From Astropecten irregularis (taxonomy: Eukaryota; Echinodermata; Asteroidea; Paxillosida; Astropectinidae), in contig OZ020244.1 of NCBI GenBank assembly GCA_963971285.1, positions 6,014,001 through 6,078,000 of the forward strand: a DNA stretch of 64,000 nt, in the 5' to 3' direction. The notes under the pieces are model-generated. The model was not told the origin of the DNA and made no database searches. It worked only from the letters and a program-made list of their open reading frames with translations. Position 1 is the stretch's first letter; the number at the start of each line of letters is the position of its first letter. The translations under genes were made by a program, and so were the position numbers. Positions 60,837-64,000 of this stretch are shown here, in pieces.

Positions 60837-60840
60837 GCTG

Positions 60841-60988
60841 GGGCCGATTTCATAAAGCTCTACGACGTGTCACAACTCGATTTGCGATGCGTTCTAGATG
60901 CGACACGTCGCATCTATGCGGTGAGTCCATAGAGAAATGGTGCGTCTTAACTCTGCGACGCGTCATAAGTTTTATGAAATCGGACCCT
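60841..60988. mobile_element. Palindromic MITE, GGGCCGATTTCATAAA ends
   Basis: Left end gggccgatttcataaagct, right end (reverse complement) gggtccgatttcataaaact. The interior keeps inverted gcgacgcgtc-like words. It belongs with the 72-bp palindrome at 36022, whose ends also read gccgatttca. No coding capacity and no clear target duplication. Confidence 0.75.
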
Positions 60989-61214
60989 GGTATATTTCTG
61001 CAGTAGCACCCCAATCGTTGGGCCGAAATGTTGAAATATGCTGAGATATCAATTCAGTTTCCAGGCCTCAATTGGATAGGCTTGGGCGGTCCCAACGGTT
61101 CCGAGTGGAATTGCGATTCCAAAATGGGAACCGAAACCGCGTGTCCGATTTTGAGTGGAACCCATCACCCCGCAACTCCAATTAGTCCCAATGTCTGGTT
61201 CTGACAGTTCCAGT

Positions 61215-62184
61215 TAGGGCTGTCCATTTACGAATAATTTATTATTCGCAAATCGAGAAAAAATTTGATAGAATATTCAAATATACGAAAAATCGCAATT
61301 CAATATAAAACATAAGAAAATAAAAATATGAAAGTACGTTGCGTAATGGCTGCTGGTAGCTATCGGGATGCCGCATACGTGCTAAACAATTACAGATCAT
61401 GAACAGAACCATGAATCAAAACACCCTGTCTTTTTAGCAGATTTTTAATAAGTTACGCCATTGACAGGCCAAGCAAAATTTTGCGCGATCTTTTTTCCGA
61501 CATCGAACACCAACATTGAACACCAGTAGGCCGTATGCATTGTTGTATCGTTGCGAGATCCCCATAAAAAATATTCTGACCATACTGTTCTTCTAAAATA
61601 GTACTGTAAATCGCGTTTTTCTGGTCACCTAAATCTTACTTCAATTTGGTTATTTTGTCCATCTGGCCAAGTAGAAACACACTTTTCAATTCACCGACTT
61701 AATTCCAAAAACGAACGGTAAAAAATCCTCCAAAAGCGACGATCGTATTCATATCGCACGCACGCTACATGCATCATGCATGCACACCACGTGCAGCCAG
61801 CCATCGTGCATGACTGGTATCTGTGCACATAATAGCAAGAACTTCACACAGAACATAGCGTGCACCAGCGCAAGTCTCAATCACATGGTCGGCAGGAAGC
61901 CTGCACGTACATGTACACACGTATGTACATGTGCACAGCACACATCGAATGTACAATGTGTGTTTATGTCCTTTGCACGATTAAATAGCGCTCAGACGGT
62001 ACTGCAGATCGTGGATTGCTTTGGTACCATGGATTGCGGCCGGCTTCAATGCATTTTACGGTACAAAAATCTGCTTTTGGCATCGCGTAAATTTTTTCTC
62101 GAATATTCAAACGGGCAAAATATTATTGGAATATTCGAGTGATGATCGAATATTCGAATATTCGATATATTCGAGACAGCCCTA
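61215..62184. mobile_element. hAT-type non-autonomous DNA element, 970 bp
   Basis: Left end tagggctgtccatttacg, right end (reverse complement) tagggctgtctcgaatat. It is flanked by the exact 8-bp duplication gttccagt (61207-61214 and 62185-62192). Subterminal sequence is rich in attcgaata-type words in both orientations. The TAGGGCTGTC start and 8-bp duplication fit hAT elements. No transposase is recognisable in the interior, which has tgcatgcac-rich sequence near 61750-61800. Confidence 0.9.
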
Positions 62185-62192
62185 GTTCCAGT

Positions 62193-64000
62193 ATTAGAAT
62201 ATTTACGGTTCATATCTGTATGATTTAACAATTGAATTTGAAGTATTAGTCGACTTAGCATATTGATACTATATAGAAAGGTATACTGACATCGTAAGTC
62301 CTTTTCCAATAAAAAAATCCCCCATCAACTCCCATAATAATAATAGCCCTCATTAACTAAATTCTTCCAATATGACCCATGCTGGACACGCACCCAGGTT
62401 TTAGCTAAACTTTTAGTTGCCAAGTACGATGCGCCAGTGTTACACGTATAATGTGCTTTAAAGTCGGCTCCAACTATTCCAATATGAGGCCCGATTCCAG
62501 CGATTCCCATATGCAGCCCGAGTCCAGCGGTTCCCACAAAGCCCGAGTCCATGCAGTCTATCCCTTCACGTCCGGCATGCATTGCATACCAAAGTTGTTC
62601 ATGGTGCGCACTGCTGGGCCACAATTGTTGACACTTGTCCAGTCACGTCATTGCTCTGTACAATGTACATTGCACACAGAGGTTTGCGGGGATACAAGTA
62701 ATGGCACTTGTCCAGACTTTGCAAAGTCTTGTAAACATGTGGTTGACCATTTCATTAGTGTGAGCATTAGTGAGGATTGGGCGGTTTCTGATGAAATTAA
62801 TCTAGGGTTAATTTTTTTAATGAAATCACTGTACAAGATAGCTATAAATACTTCTAAAAAAAGGTCAATTATCAGTCCACGCCACCCATGCACCTGCAAG
62901 AATAAATCTATCAATCAACAGTTTTGCCACATGTGACAAAACTTGTTTAATACCCATTGCAAATAATCTTAGGACCCATTTGCCAGTTGAATCCATATGC
63001 TGTATGGCCCGAGCAGTAATTCTTATGTTTTTCTTTATGTAGGGTCTGTTTTATATTGAATCTTATGATTTTCTTTGAGTTTCTGGACCCACTGGCACTC
63101 GAACGCCCAAATACTTGCACTCGTCCATTGGTACTTGTACTCGAGCTACAAAATACTTGGAACTCGACATCAAAAAATTGTACTCGAGCATCTACAGTAT
63201 GTACTCGTACTTGAAAAAGAGTACTCGATAAAAAAAATCTGTTCAGTGAAAATTAGTGGATCTGAGACTTCTGATCTGATCTTTAGGATCTGTACTTTGT
63301 AGTGTGTACTGAAGGAAACTAAATGTAATGTTTCAACTAGTATCCTCTATAATTCAGCTATCAAAACTTCAAACTGTCAAAAGTCTAAACATGTACTGGA
63401 TTGCAGAGACAAAGAATGAATCCGGAACAAAGCCAGACACACGATATGCCCCATAAAGGCAGGCCTAAATCACGAATTACATGTAAATTTAACGGATTCA
63501 ATGGAAACTGCCCATGCATGACATAAACAATACATGTTAGTGGAAATATTTTAAACGATCTTTAAGGCGCCGTCTCGAAATTGACCGGCCGTTCTTTCCC
63601 GTTCTTTCAGTGTTCCGCACGATCAGTCTGCGGTTGCCAAGGGCGGCGGGAATCTGCAGACTGGACGGCCGTGTGTGCGCTCGAGCGCAGCGCGATAATG
63701 AGCTACGAGGGCAGTGCACTTATGAATAAACATTAACCACTGGATCTCCTCATGAATGTGGACGGCCGGCACGCAGAAAAACGATCTGTTCCACACCATT
63801 GTATACGCACACAAAATAAGTCTTGCGTCTGAGTTTTGGGCCCAAGAAAGTGGAAGTAAATAGCACCCCCTCAAAAAAGATAATTATAATCTCAAACGGC
63901 AGTATTTTAGGTTGATCAATTTTCGTTTTTATTAACTGCAAGCTTGCGTGTGTAAGCGGACTCGCGTAGACCTATGCGGTATTCCATAACATCTTTTACA
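62193..64000. other. No recognisable gene
   Basis: Anonymous sequence to the window end. Two local repeats are visible: a short run of ccgattccagcg / ccgagtccagcg words (62489-62550) and degenerate tactcgag words at 63105-63225. No coding motif recognised. Confidence 0.4.
63105..63225. repeat. Degenerate tactcgag-word cluster
   Basis: Words such as cactcgt, tactcgagc, gaactcgac, gtactcgagca, gtactcgtac and gtactcgat recur every 15-25 bp. Subterminal clusters of this kind occur in hAT-type elements, but no ends were found here. Confidence 0.5.

Overview
The window looks like eukaryotic, animal nuclear DNA from repeat-rich heterochromatin or an intergenic region. The evidence is metazoan-type non-LTR (CR1/jockey-like), Ty3/gypsy and BEL/Pao retrotransposons, hAT-like and TA-target terminal-inverted-repeat DNA elements, tRNA-derived repeats, and no prokaryotic gene organisation. 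Recurrent TAGGCCTA and ACATGTAC words and a CR1-like element carrying a 2A-like NPGP motif fit a marine invertebrate deuterostome such as an echinoderm, but that assignment is an inference. I see no convincing intact host gene. Two exon-like pieces are flagged.

Region 1 (1-26460) is one array of a long satellite. Its higher-order unit is 5177 bp: three GC-rich core blocks of about 355 bp (called D, A and B here), each followed by arrays of a degenerate 41-bp minisatellite, plus a C segment of about 1.17 kb that starts with a truncated core and carries two tRNA-like sequences with good A and B boxes. Units start at 1 (cut by the window edge), 5148, 10325, 15502 (a 2796-bp short unit lacking A and B), 18298 and 23468 (incomplete, at the array edge). 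Copies are almost identical, and variants shared between non-adjacent units show recent exchange. A diverged relative of the C segment sits just outside the array (26960-27540).

Region 2 (26461-40620) begins with anonymous sequence. It then holds a decayed LINE reverse transcriptase (minus strand, 30230-31530), abutting a decayed Ty3/gypsy gag-pol (plus, 31528-34648), a 929-bp hAT-type non-autonomous element with an 8-bp target duplication (35245-36173), and a BEL/Pao element with LTRs and a 5-bp target duplication (36337-39476). The BEL/Pao element has lost most of its interior and carries a pogo-like fragment inside its RNase H.

Region 3 (40621-54000) is a nest of DNA-transposon derivatives in older LINE fragments. 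It contains a 410-bp MITE, a foldback of about 1 kb, a tRNA-like element, a LINE split by a 1.94-kb long-TIR element at a site that can be reconstructed, a mariner-like MITE interrupted by a second TA-target element whose empty site can also be reconstructed, and two very small MITEs.

Region 4 (54055-57900) is the most complete mobile element: a minus-strand CR1/L2-like LINE with a 2A-like motif, AP-type endonuclease and reverse transcriptase, broken by several frame changes. From 57900 to the end there is mostly anonymous sequence with a possible THAP-domain remnant, a palindromic MITE (60841-60988) and a second hAT-type element with an 8-bp target duplication (61215-62184).

The window reads as layers of insertion and tandem amplification. 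Nearly every protein-coding signal is a transposon relic.
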